Shown piece after piece: positions 11,036 through 23,700 of a stretch of DNA of 64,000 bases. The notes beneath the pieces were generated by a model. It saw nothing but the letters and a program-made list of their open reading frames with translations. It searched no databases and was not told where the DNA came from. Position 1 is the first letter of the stretch; each line of letters begins with the position of its first letter. The translations under genes were made by a program, and so were the position numbers. The DNA comes from Nipponacmea schrenckii (lineage: Eukaryota; Mollusca; Gastropoda; Lottiidae), in NCBI GenBank assembly GCA_030562195.1, contig JAUJPP010000011.1, forward strand, positions 3,906,001 through 3,970,000, in the 5' to 3' direction.

Positions 11036-12419
11036 AGGTGGGGGCAACTACGTTCCAATATGGCCTTAGATAAACCGATATTTAAATGATAAATCCAAAT
11101 GACGACCCCCATTTGTCATACCACACCGGACACCACTTTATGTCATACCTCCAAGAGGCCTCGGTAATATAGTTGATGGAAATTAAGTATTCATAGTAAA
11201 ATATTGTCCAATCAAAATTGACTCACAAACCTTTCATTGAAACCTCAGGCATTCAAATCAAATCACTTCTGGTAGACGCCTTGCTCTCACTTCTTCAAAA
11301 TGAAGGGCAGTGGGATTAATTGAATAGGGTTTAACAAGACCATATCAAAACCTGTATTAAACTAAGCCCAATACACTGACTTCGTTTTGTCTGCTTGGAA
11401 ATGAGAAAACGAGCATAAAGAGATTTGATTTGATTGGCTGAGATTATTGACAGGTCAAAAGTCCTATGTTGTGCTGTGGTAACTCGTGGCAACTCAAACT
11501 TCACTACTCAATAAATCATTAAAAGCTTTTAAAAACATTTAATATTTTTTAAATAGGTAAAGTTGAAACAGTGATTACATTATTCTATTTCTATAGTTAC
11601 TGAGAAATTATAGAAACAAAAAATACTGCAAGGCAAGAAATTTTACAGAGATTGGAAACTTGAGGCTATTCTGATACGACAAACGCTGTCATTAATCATA
11701 CATTTTCTTCATCTGGGGTCTTATTCTTACAAATTAAATAAAATGATTATAGAATCCTCTTCATCTGAAAAAATCCCACAGTAAATTTCTTACCCTGCAG
11801 ATTGTGACCAGAATATATTTAAAACAATGAAAAATGCCGCGAATACTAAACTCTCTAGTAATAGAGGTAAATATAACGTGAATAATTATACGTCGACCTA
11901 ACAATATATCATAGATATTTAAAACCTGAAGCCTTGTTCAGAGAAAACGTAGAAGTTATTTGAGAAGACACTATCTACAATCTATAAATACATTCAAAAT
12001 GGCAATGTGAGAAGAAATCACATATAAAATTAACTAAAACATCAAGATTCTTCATTATTTACATAAATAAACAAAATTATACACAGTTTTAAAATAATAA
12101 AATTTCTAGAATATTTCTTATAAAACATCAGTCTGTTGATTGACAAACTGATTAACATTAAATAACAGAACCTAATTTTTATAGTATACTACTCCTTAGT
12201 TTTATTACACACAATGTTTCAACAATTTACATTTTCATTATCAGTTATATCAGTTCTAGTTGATTGACTAAACTTGATTAAACATTAAATAACAGAACCT
12301 AATTTATAATTAAACTGTAATTAACTACCGTTGATTAAACCCAGGGTAGTATTATAACACCCAAACCCTAATATGTTCTAGGGTAACACTAGTACTAACT
12401 CTTTTCATAATATCTTATA
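11036..12419. other. Intergenic sequence with no recognised feature
   Basis: This is AT-rich single-copy-looking DNA between the convergent PTPA and STXBP1 genes. No exon-like frame, no repeat of the families named here and no RNA gene were seen. Confidence 0.4.
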
Positions 12420-12660
12420 GAAATTTTCTGGAACCTTATTCTGGAAAAATTAACTTAAAATGCTTTTAGTGTTCCAGTCATCTTGGAACTTTATTCTGGA
12501 AACTAAAACTTCACATAAGAAAATTACTTAAGTTTTGTAAGTTTTCTAGATTTTACAAGGATTCTGTTACTTTATGACACCAGGTAAGTTCACTGATGAA
12601 TATATAGGCCTACTAATATTGACCATTCTTGAGAACTAAACTTTTATGTTCATTCTAAGA
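12420..12660. repeat. Progenitor-like dimer of the 62-kb minisatellite unit plus half of MITE family 1
   Basis: Bases 12420-12530 hold two diverged units of GAACCTTATTCTGGAAA followed by TTTTAGTGTTCCAGTCATCT, the sequence amplified at 62.2-63.6 kb. Bases 12530-12660 hold the right half of the family 1 MITE (ATTCTGTTACTTTATGACAC, CACCAGGTAAGTTC, then TTTTATGTTCATTC). Confidence 0.6.
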
Positions 12661-13093
12661 CACAGGATCTCAAACAAACAGAGCAGTGTTAGATTATAAT
12701 AGATATATACAAAACAGACAAACTAATATACAATAACACATTAATATTGCACTCAGAAATAATAAAACATTTTTACATGTCAAATTAAACTTATAATCTT
12801 CAAATCTAAACCCTGTTTTATGTTTTCGTGCTTATTCAAATGTCCTTCTTCCATACATTATATTTAAAAAATTAAATTTACAACAATTTTCATCAATTTA
12901 GAAAGTTTAATTTGTTTTGGTCTCAATATAACATTATTTTTTGTTCCTACAGCTTTATCTTAAACCTTGTTAATATGACTGTAGAGGTTTTTATAATTTA
13001 TCAGATTCTATTACTTTTGGAAACTTCCTGAGTTTTAGAAATTTAAACTATGGCAATATCAATATTTCTACACAACTTGGTCTTATTAATCCA

Positions 13094-13384
13094 TTAGTTC
13101 ATTCGGTACAGAAGAGTAGGATGTAAAACTCCATTCATTTCATTAGCCCATAAGGTACAGAAGAGTAGGATGTTAAACTCCATTCATTTCATTAGTCCAT
13201 AAGGTACAGAAGAGTAGGATGTAAAACTCCATTCATTTCATTAGTCCATAAGGTACAGAAGAGTAGATGTAAAACTCCATTCATTTCATTAGCCCATAAG
13301 GTACAGAAGAGTAGATGTAAAACTCCATTCATTTCATTAACCCATAAGGTACAGAAGAGTAGATGTAAAACTCCATTCATTTTT
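13094..13384. repeat. 47-bp tandem array of the SINE-1 tail, second locus
   Basis: There are about six units, inverted relative to the 7.1-kb array: CCATAAGGTACAGAAGAGTA plus GGATGTAAAACTCCATTCAT. The three rightmost units lack one G in GTAGGATG, a shared variant that shows local spread. It lies in the STXBP1 3' flank. Confidence 0.88.
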
Positions 13385-14790
13385 CAGTCAACTAAAACAT
13401 AAACTAAAGCACTAACTATTTTGAGGTAGACTGAATAGTTCTATATAGACCTAGACATGAAACCAAAGTGAGACCAGGTCCCTCCCTAAGAAATATTTGG
13501 TTCCTCCTACCCCTAAAATATTTAAATGACTTGTTGAACCCAACCTTTGAAAAATTGAGCTCCCCTACTTAGACCCTGCTAGCTTCAGGCTTGAAACATG
13601 TAAATATCTTCGACTGTTTGGGTTGTGAATGAGACCAGGAAATGTAGAAATATCTTCGTTAACCTTTGATCCCTCGTTAGTAGGAATGTAAATATTTAAT
13701 TATCAATATCACAACAATAATTAAACAATGAAATAATACATCAATAAAATCATAACAAACACTGGATAAAACAGAAAGAAAATATGTTCATTTTTGGTGA
13801 AAATTCAAGACTAAAATTCATGAACAGTCTATTTTCTTCTGAGGTAGTACAAGTAGCAATACATTTAACTTTAATATGGTTTTAAATTCTTATTACTATT
13901 AATACTACCTACAAATACAATGGACTTTTCCTGTTGATAATTTGAATCCAAGTTAGATGGACACAAAAAAAAAATATCTTTGTATCAACTTTTTAAACTA
14001 ACCTTGCTCAGGTAAATTAAAATAACTTTACATTGTGTTCACTGCAATACCTCTTATACTTTCATATTTCTTTAATATTATAAATTTTCATAATAGTGGA
14101 AAACAATTACTATTGTTCTGTTATATATTACTATTGCCTTGAAGGAAGGTATTTAGCTGAAACGTTAGATGTCTAACAGGACAATAGTATAATTATATAT
14201 ATTATTATAGGCATATATATGAGAATGAAACTGTATATTATTGAGTGGTAGTGAGACATTGTGATACAGTATATAACAATAAGCTTATGATAATAAAGGG
14301 TGCTACACATTGATGCATGGTAATACTATAACTATATTTAAAGAAAATTGTAACACTGGATTATAAATGACATTTAAATAAAGTTATAATAGATGAAAAC
14401 ACTGAGAGTATATTAATAATAATATATGAAATTATTGGATTAAATTTTAGATATCTTTCTTAGAACAATCTGAAGATCTAATATGAAGCTAAACTTACTT
14501 CTATCTGAATTATTTAGCTAATGATGAAATTTGTGAAATATATTTAACAATATTGGTGATAGATATATAACTCTACTAACAAATATAAAAGAGATATAGT
14601 TTATATTCAGAGCTGACTGCTAGAGATACAATGTTCTACAATGTAATATAAATAGTCAAGATTTACATGTAAAAAGCAACATATTTAAATATACTGTCCT
14701 AGTAGTCTGGGGATAGTGAGCTATATTTCTATATCTTCCACCAGATACTGTAACTGACTGTAACAGTCTATATAATATAGATATCACGAA
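13385..14790 (-). other. STXBP1: STXBP1 3' UTR/downstream region
   Basis: This is AT-rich sequence downstream of the STXBP1 stop. No minus-strand AATAAA occurs in the first 1.3 kb; ATTAAA (TTTAAT on plus, 14071-14076) is a possible weak signal. A Penelope-hammerhead-like relic (TTGAAGGA...GAAACGTTAG) sits near 14140-14172. Otherwise nothing was recognised. Confidence 0.35.
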
Positions 14791-17700
14791 TTACGATGTA
14801 CTTCCTAAATCTCTTAAATCTCCTAAAAACCCCTCTGGTGTCAGGACATGGGTACCACCTACAATTATAAAACAATAGATTAGGCTGCTGATGCTGTTGG
14901 ACATGTGGGTGAATGGATTTAGAATGGATAGATGAATAGTTAATGAATAGATCTATATAGATAAATCAATAAATAGATGAATTAATAGATAGATAGATAA
15001 ATTGTAAATGAATATAATATGTATGAATGGATATAGATAAAAATTGAAAAAAGTTACTTTTATACAAAAAAATGAAAATAAAAATCTTTTAAGATAATTT
15101 AACATCCTTTCTACTCTGCTTTAGTTAATTTAAGTATTTTTGGGCTAACGAACTTCTAGACAGTGTTCAATGGGGGAAATTTATTAATACAGGATATAAA
15201 GTTTGTCTCCACTCACCAATTAATACTTCCCAATTCTTCACAGCATGTGTAACTTCATAGGCTACCCTCATTTCTGAGTAAGTTATTCCACCAATACCAA
15301 AAATAATAATTCTTGGAACATTTCTAGCACTAGGCTGACCCTTCTCTTTATGCCAATGTCCAAAACGTACACTGAAATATAATATATGATAGTAAAGTTT
15401 TACACAAAGACCTGCCATGCAATACTGTAGTCAATGAGGTAAAGATATTTGTAGATAACATGTTAACTGATATCACAGACTAGGTAGTTGTTGGTAGATG
15501 ACAAGTTAACTTTCGCTTCTAGCAGATACTGATATCACAGACTAGGTAGTTGTTGGTAGATGACAAGTTAACTGATATCACAGACTAGGTAGTTGTTGGT
15601 AGATGAAAAGTTACCATTTGCTTCCAGTAGATACTGATATCACAGACTAGGTAGTTGTTGGTAGATGACAAGTTAACTGATATCACAGACTAGGTAGTTG
15701 TTGGTAGATGACAAGTTAACTGATATCACAGACTAGGTAGTTGTTGGTAGTTGACAAGTTAACTGATATCACAGACTAGGTAGTTGTTGGTAGATGACAA
15801 GTTAACCATCGCTTCTAGCAGATACTGATATCACAGACTAGGTAGTTGTTAGAAGATGACAAGTTAACTTTCGCTTCTAGCAGATACTGATATCACAGGT
15901 AGTTGTTGGTAGATAAAGTTGTTGGAGGCGGGTATAAATTTGTTGGAGGCTGTATGTGTATCAGAGATACTTCTAGCTTGTATTTACACCATACATACAC
16001 AATATGTAACATTAAAGATTGTAATGGTAATGGTATCAGTATTCTTGATTCACATAGCATATTTAAAAAACCTTTTATAACCTCTTAAATTATTAACAGG
16101 TGTTCTGTTTACAGTGTTCCAGATTTGATTTATTCCACTTAAAGATTGCATGTAAGTTGTATATTTACCTTCTAGGTAGAGAAGACATGTAAGTTGTATA
16201 TTTACCTTCTAGGTAGAGAAGACATGTAAGTTGTATATTTACCTTCTGGCAGCCCCTCCTGATAAATATGGAAAATGTTTTACATCTAATTTATCTTCTA
16301 CAATATCCTAATAATAAATATATATAATCATTATTCATTCATCATATTGTCTTCAAACATAATATAAATATAACTTAGGATTTAAACAACATTTAGAAGT
16401 TGAGGGTAAATATAAGAAGGAATATTAAAGAAGTGTGTTATGTACCTTGTTATTAAAGAAGTGTGTTATGTACCTTGTTATTAAAGAAGTGTATTATATA
16501 CCTTGTTATTAAAGAAGTGTGTTATGTACCTTGTTATTAAAGAAGTGTGTTATGTACCTTGTTATTAAAGAAGTGTGTTATGTACCTTGTTATTAAAGAA
16601 GTGTGTTATATACCTTGTTATTAAGTTATATAACTTGTTATTAAAGAAGTGTGTTATATACCTTGATATTAAAGAAGTGTGTTATGTACCATGTTATTAA
16701 GTTATATACCTTGTTATTAAAGAAGTGTGTTATATACCTTGTTATTAAAGAAGTGTGTTATGTATCTTGATATTAAAGAAGTGTGTTATGTACCTTGTTA
16801 TTAAGTTATATACCTTGTTATTAAAGAAGTGTGTTATATACCTTGTTATTAAAGAAGTGTGTTATGTACCTTGTTATTAAGTTATATACCTTGATATTAA
16901 AGAAGTGTGTTATATACCTTGTTATTAAAGAAGTGTGTTATGTACCTTGTTATTAAGTTATATACCTTGTTATTAAAGAAGTGTGTTATATACCTTGTTA
17001 TTAAAGAAGTGTGTTATGTACCTTGTTATTAAGTTATATACCTTGTTATTAAAGAAGTGTGTTATATACCTTGTTATTAAAGAAGTGTGTTATGTACCTT
17101 GTTATAAAGTTATATACCTTGTTATTAAAGAAGTGCGTTATATACCTTGTTATTAAAGAAGTGTGTTATGTACATTGTTATTAAAGAAGTGTGTTATATA
17201 CCTTGTTATTAAAGAAGTGTGTTATGTACATTGTTATTGAAGAAGTGTGTTATGTACATTGTTATTGAAGAAGTGTGTCATGTACCTTGTTATTAAAGAA
17301 GTGTGTTATGTACCTTGTTATTAAAGAAGTGTGTTATATACCTTGTTATTAAAGAAGTGTGTTATATACCTTGTTATTAAAGAAGTGTGTTATATACCTT
17401 GTTATTAAAGAAGTGTGTTATTTACCTTGTTATTAAAGAAGTGTGTTATATACCTTGTTATTAAAGAAGTGTGTTATGTACATTGTTATTGAAGAAGTGT
17501 GTTATGTACATTGTTATTGAAGAAGTGTGTCATGTACATTGTTATTGAAGAAGTGTGTTATGTACCTTGTTATTAAAGAAGTGTGTTATATACTTTGTTA
17601 TTAAAGAAGTGTGTTATGTACCTTGTTATTAAAGAAGTGTGTTATGTACCTTGTTATTAAAGAAGTGTGTTATATACATTGTTATTGAAGAAGTGTGTTA

Positions 17701-20700
17701 TGTACATTGTTATTGAAGAAGTGTGTTATATACCTTGTTATTAAAGAAGTGTGTTATATACCTTGTTATTAAAGAAGTGTGTTATGTACCTTGTTATTAA
17801 AGAAGTGTGTTATATACCTTGTTATTAAAGAAGTGTGTTATGTACCTTGTTTTTAAAAAGAAGTGTGTTATGTACCTTTTTAAATTAAAGAAGTGTGTTA
17901 TGTATCTTGTTATTAAAGAAGTGTGTTATATACCTTGTTATTAAAGAAGTGTGTTATATACCTTGTTATTAAAGAAGTGTGTTATATACCTTGTTATTAA
18001 AGAAGTGTGTTATACCATAATTTATTCCCTTGTATTTCTATTTATATAAAAAACTTGTACCTACCTCTAGAATATCTTTAAGATAGGGCGTCCATCTTGA
18101 CATTTGATACTGATGTTCTTGAGCTCGTATTTTACGGTTGCTAGGTATATAGGGCTGGGGAGGCTTTCTTCGACTGCCCTGCAAAAATTATATAAAAAAT
18201 AAACTAACAACTATTCTTAGTATCAAGTTAAAGTATACTCTCAGAAATATCATAATTATAACAAAACTTGATCAGATGTCAATTTTCATACTCAATATGA
18301 TGGTAAAACCTTAAACTTCTCGAAATAACCTAATTATTCTCTTTCTCCTCCATCATTTATAAGTTCGTAATCAATATTCTCCAATTACTCAATTCAATGA
18401 GGCATAATAATACAGAATTTGATGTATTTGTGTGTGTTTATCATTAAATAATAATGGAGAAAGTTAATTTGATAAAATGTGTTCCTCAGCCCACCTTTTT
18501 TTTCAAAATCAATAATAAGCCAGTTTAAATCCTGTCTATAAATTCTCTTCAAAATTTCTAACAATAAAACTTACACATGCAAATATTTGCAAAAATGACA
18601 AAAACTGATTTTTTTACAAAAATATATTTTCTAGACGACAAGACTTCATGCTAAAATATTTAAATATTTAATTGTAGTCCGTAACCTTAGAAACCGTCTC
18701 CCAAAAATACAACTATTTTCTACTTCTGAGAGTTGTCCCTTAAACAAGAAATATAGATTTCCTTACCCCAGAAATAACATTTATCTTACCCTATATAATT
18801 TTAGAAGGAAACACAATTTGACAAGTGACTTTACAAGTTTTAACATTTAAGTAACGAGGTCTCAACACCTTATCGTATTATTTTAAAACATCTTAAATAA
18901 AGTCAGCCCTTTACGCCAGAGAATGAGAGTTGATTGTTTAATTAACCCAGATACACTCATAGTTATTCTATAACGCTAAAAATATTCCATTATTTATTTC
19001 TGTATTAACTAACAGCGATATTTGGTGATAAATAAAATCTCAAACTCGTCTTTCTTGATATCAAAAATATCACCACTTGATAAAATTGATAAAAAAATTC
19101 ACCGCAGCATCTGAGTTTTGAATTTCTATGGACTTGTGGTGATATTTTTAGAGATTCTATATATATTTCTAAGAACATGATAAAATAAGTTTGTATCTCC
19201 CAGAACCAACAGAAAATAGTTCAGCATCATCAATACAACTACCTACATCTTAAAAAACACCTAAAAATCAAAGATATTAAGACACTTTCTCAGAAAATTG
19301 CAAAAATTTCAGTAATAAGAGAAAATAAAATGAAAAAAAAGGGAGTCGAAAAAAAAAAAAGAAGCCAACAAAAAAATAGTCATTGTAATGACGTGGCAGA
19401 GCTAGTAGGTTGAAGGTTGCGACCTATCTCACCTGTGTGAAGTTTGTTTGAAACGTTCCATAGCTAGCATTGTCCTGTAATAGACGAGTCCATGTGCAAA
19501 CAGAAGGGTGGAAGGGTGCAAAATTCATCTCAAAAGCAGAAGACATCATTCAGTAAATACTTAGAAATGAGCAGGTCAAAAGGTCAAGCAGTGAGGATAG
19601 ATCAGTTTTGTTCAAAATCAGACTTCAATAGAATTAAAAAGTTGAAAATAGAAAAAATGCAAAGAATGGGTGCAAGTTTTATAAAATGCAAGAAAAATAC
19701 AAAAATAAATGAAAATTTATTGAAAAATATAATCTAAAAGTTTGTTTTTCAAGTCAAAAAACATCATCACCATTTAAACTGGAGAATCTTAGAAATGGAG
19801 GCTGAACCTTCAAATGCAAACTTTGTTACTGAGCTGATGTATATTAGACAGTGAGAAAGTAGTCTCATAAAAGCACTGGCCAAGGTTACAAAGTAAATTT
19901 GTGTCACTGAAGCCTATTTTCTATCTCCATATAAACTGTTTTATACAAACCAATTCTTGTAACCAAAAACAGAACGAAAAAATGAAGAAAAAAGATTTCA
20001 AATTTGAAAATTATTAAATAACAAGGAAAAAATTCAAACCAAAAAAAGAAAGTTGACTTACATCTTGAATAATTGGGACTCCGAGATTCTGCATGTTTGA
20101 TAAAATACATTTCTCCTCCCCTGGGATCTGGGCGTGTTGAACTAATTTAGCTAAATTCTCTTCAGAAATACCTTGAAATATACAAAATAAAATAATGAAA
20201 TTATTACATGTTATAAATGGTGTTTACTATAGCAACCATTAGACATGACAAATATTTATTTTGTAGTAAAATATGAGAAATGAGTAAATGGAGGTCGTAT
20301 TCAACCACTTCATTAGAATTAAATACCTTATATCATTATATGGTATTGGTTAGATATCTAAAACATAATATATCACGTGACAAACTAAATAAATTATGAA
20401 GTCTATTAGGTTTGTCTCATGATCTATTTTGTTTACACACCAATAATATTAGTGAGAACAACGTTTAATTCTTATATTTACATTCAGATACTTTTATTAC
20501 TACAATTTCACTGTTTTATATGACTGGTTATATAAATTCAACACGATTCTTAGTTTGTCATATGATCCCAAGTACGAATGAGACCAACTTTTATATTTAA
20601 ATTTAAGATACTTTTATTTATATAATTTCACATCACAACACAAATCTTTGCCTAAGTCATTGAGTCACGTGAAAAACTACAGTTTTTTACAACCAGTGTA

Positions 20701-23700
20701 TATATTTTAAAAGTTGATATAAACCTACCTCCTTTATGTATAATATATAAGAGTATGATACGTATTTTATCGTAGGCGGTAACGTTTTGATCCAGTAATA
20801 TAGGTACAATATTTCTCATGTGATCTTTGATCTTCTCACCCTCAGCATCCGCCCCCATGGCCAGATCCTTCAAAATATCATCATTCTTGTTAATATACAA
20901 TAATTAAACACATCAAATAAAGTGTAGTGTGTGCGATGATATTCAGTAATGGATTATTTATTTAGGAACATAAAATATAAAACTTTAAACTTGTTCAATA
21001 AGAGTATAATTATATTCATCAGTTAGACTTACTAAAGATTAGAATCTCTATATATCCATTGAATTAAGTATAGAGAAATGCTGCTAAAATTTACTTAGTT
21101 TATGGATTTTTTTACTTAGTTTATGGATTCTTTACTTAGTTTTGAATTTTTAAGATTATTGCTTAGTTTTATGAATTTATTAAATTATAAAGCAATTCTG
21201 TCATACAGATTATAGAGCAATTCTGTCATACAGATTATAGAGCAATTCTGTCATACAGATTATAGAGAGATGTTGTTGCACAGTTTTGACACCAGGTAAA
21301 TCTACAGATGAACATATTAACCAAGTCCATAAAGTTATCAAAAATATTTCAATTCGATGTCTACTTGAATCTAAAGGTGTATAAATAAAATATAAAATAA
21401 ACAGACCTGTTCTAAATAAAATATAAAAATAAACAGACCTGTTCTAAATAAAATATAAAAATAAACAGACCTGTTCTAAATAAAATATAAAATAAACAGA
21501 CCTGTTCTAAATAAAATATAAAAATAAACAGACCTGTTCAACTTTACAGAGTTTATCTGTATGTTTCTGGTATTGTCTCATACAATCCTCGGCTAGATGG
21601 AGATGTGTAGAGTATTTATTCAACTCTTTACGGTACTGGGGCATCTTCTTTAACATCTGGGACAAATCTCTCATATTGGATTTCTCCGTGTTGGACATCT
21701 TCTTATCTACCGCAAACTGTTTCAGTTTCTTCGTTACTTGTCTGAAAATTACATGAAATATATTGTCATGGTTACAAGTGGATAAGGTCTACGTAAAATG
21801 TATTAATAATACTAATAATAATAGCATCTGTTGAAATATAAACTCTTCAATATAAAGATAATAAAAATAGTGATGGCTATCGTAATATGCCCTAGGGTAG
21901 AGTGTAATTCTGTTTACGATTTGACCAACTCTTCAATATAAAGATAAGAAAGATGAACATACTGAGAAACGACGGCAATATGTTGATGTCGTAGTTCTTG
22001 CCATAATTCATCGTTATCATCTAATAACACTTCTTTTTCAGCTACGTCTTGACCGGTAGCACTTTCATATCTACAAATACATTTATATCAATCGTTAGTG
22101 ATAGTATAGCCACTATGCCAGTCACCTGCTGCTACTTTTTATTATAAAATACTATATAATTCCGCAAGTGAAAAGTTGATTAGCTGATCATAATAATCTT
22201 TGGATTTCAGGTGGTTCGGATCATTGATACTTAGTTTATTAACTAACAGAGTAAAAACAAGGGGGGGGGGGAATCTTGACTTACTTGTAGACATCATTAT
22301 CTATTGGTAACAAATCATAAGACATAGCTTGAAACGTGAGTTCGTGTAGTAACGGTGAAACAGGATCAAACCCTCGGTCTAATATCAATAATACACTACG
22401 ATCTTTCTGATGACCCTGAAAATATCAACCAGTGTTTGAAGGCTGGTAATAATACATTGAAAATAACACTTACAAAAGGTTAATATTAGCAGTTAAAGGG
22501 AGGAAACTCCTCAAACAACAATATTAATATCAGACTACACTAAACTGATATAATATATAATACTGTGAAGTCAGTATATTTATCTCTCTTTACATTCCAA
22601 TAGATCAATTACTAACACAGTCAGTAAATTCTACAAGAAATAATAAGTAACTGGTTGATGACAAGATAACGTATGTCTCCAACTAACTGATATCGTAGAT
22701 TAAAAAAACAGACAGTATACAATACCTGTTACTCTCAAACTAAATATATTTTAACTTGATAATTTTCTATCTCTACAAAAACCCTAAGTAATAAACCTAC
22801 CTCTCCCATGGTATGATCATCTGCTCTGTAAGCATCCAATTTCTGTTGAATAAGCTGAGAAAATTCAGCATTTCGATCAAAATCACTGAAATTAAAACAA
22901 CAAATGAATGAAATGAAAGGAGTTTTACATCCTATTCAAGGGACATATTGCCTGGACAGCAGCATTAGCCAATTTATTTTTTTGATTTTTAACATGCACA
23001 AGTTTATTGTCCCATCCGAACGACTAGACATTCTTTCTATGTCAGTTCCTCCGACCTGCATCACTGACCAACACCTCTTTACAATCCCCCCAACTCCCAC
23101 GTTGGGCAAGTTTAAGTTAACCTGACTAAGAGTTCCAATGTAAACGATTTTACCTTCTATATCTAACAGCAGGATACTCTCCCAGTGTAGCACAGAGTGT
23201 GGCTATTTGTTCAGCACAACGTTCTAGATTCATAGCTCTATTCATCAGTCTGTTGGGATTATAATAAAACTGGAAAGTTATCGGAGAATCCAGTGAATAT
23301 ACCTGAAATCAAATATAAAATATTTCAATATGATCTTCATAGTCCGAAAACTCAAGGATTATATTTTAAGTGAAAACAATAAAGCTATCAAATTAACCCT
23401 TAGAACCCTGAGTGTAATTTAGATAGAACGTCATATACCCTGAGCTCCCAGCAATATTTCTTAATTTGTATGACGTTAACGTTGTATGACGTCACTTGAC
23501 AACAGCCGGTTTACCGGCTTATAGGGTTGAAAGGGTTAATGTATTTTTATGGAAAGTGCAACAGTAACCTAGTCCCTGTCAAGATGGTTGAAGTAATAAC
23601 ACTTACCTGTGATTCATACGGTAGAAAAGCTATGTTGATTTCCTTTAAAGTTTTAATAAATTTACCAGAGGTTGATTTACATAGTTCATTAAATAATTCA

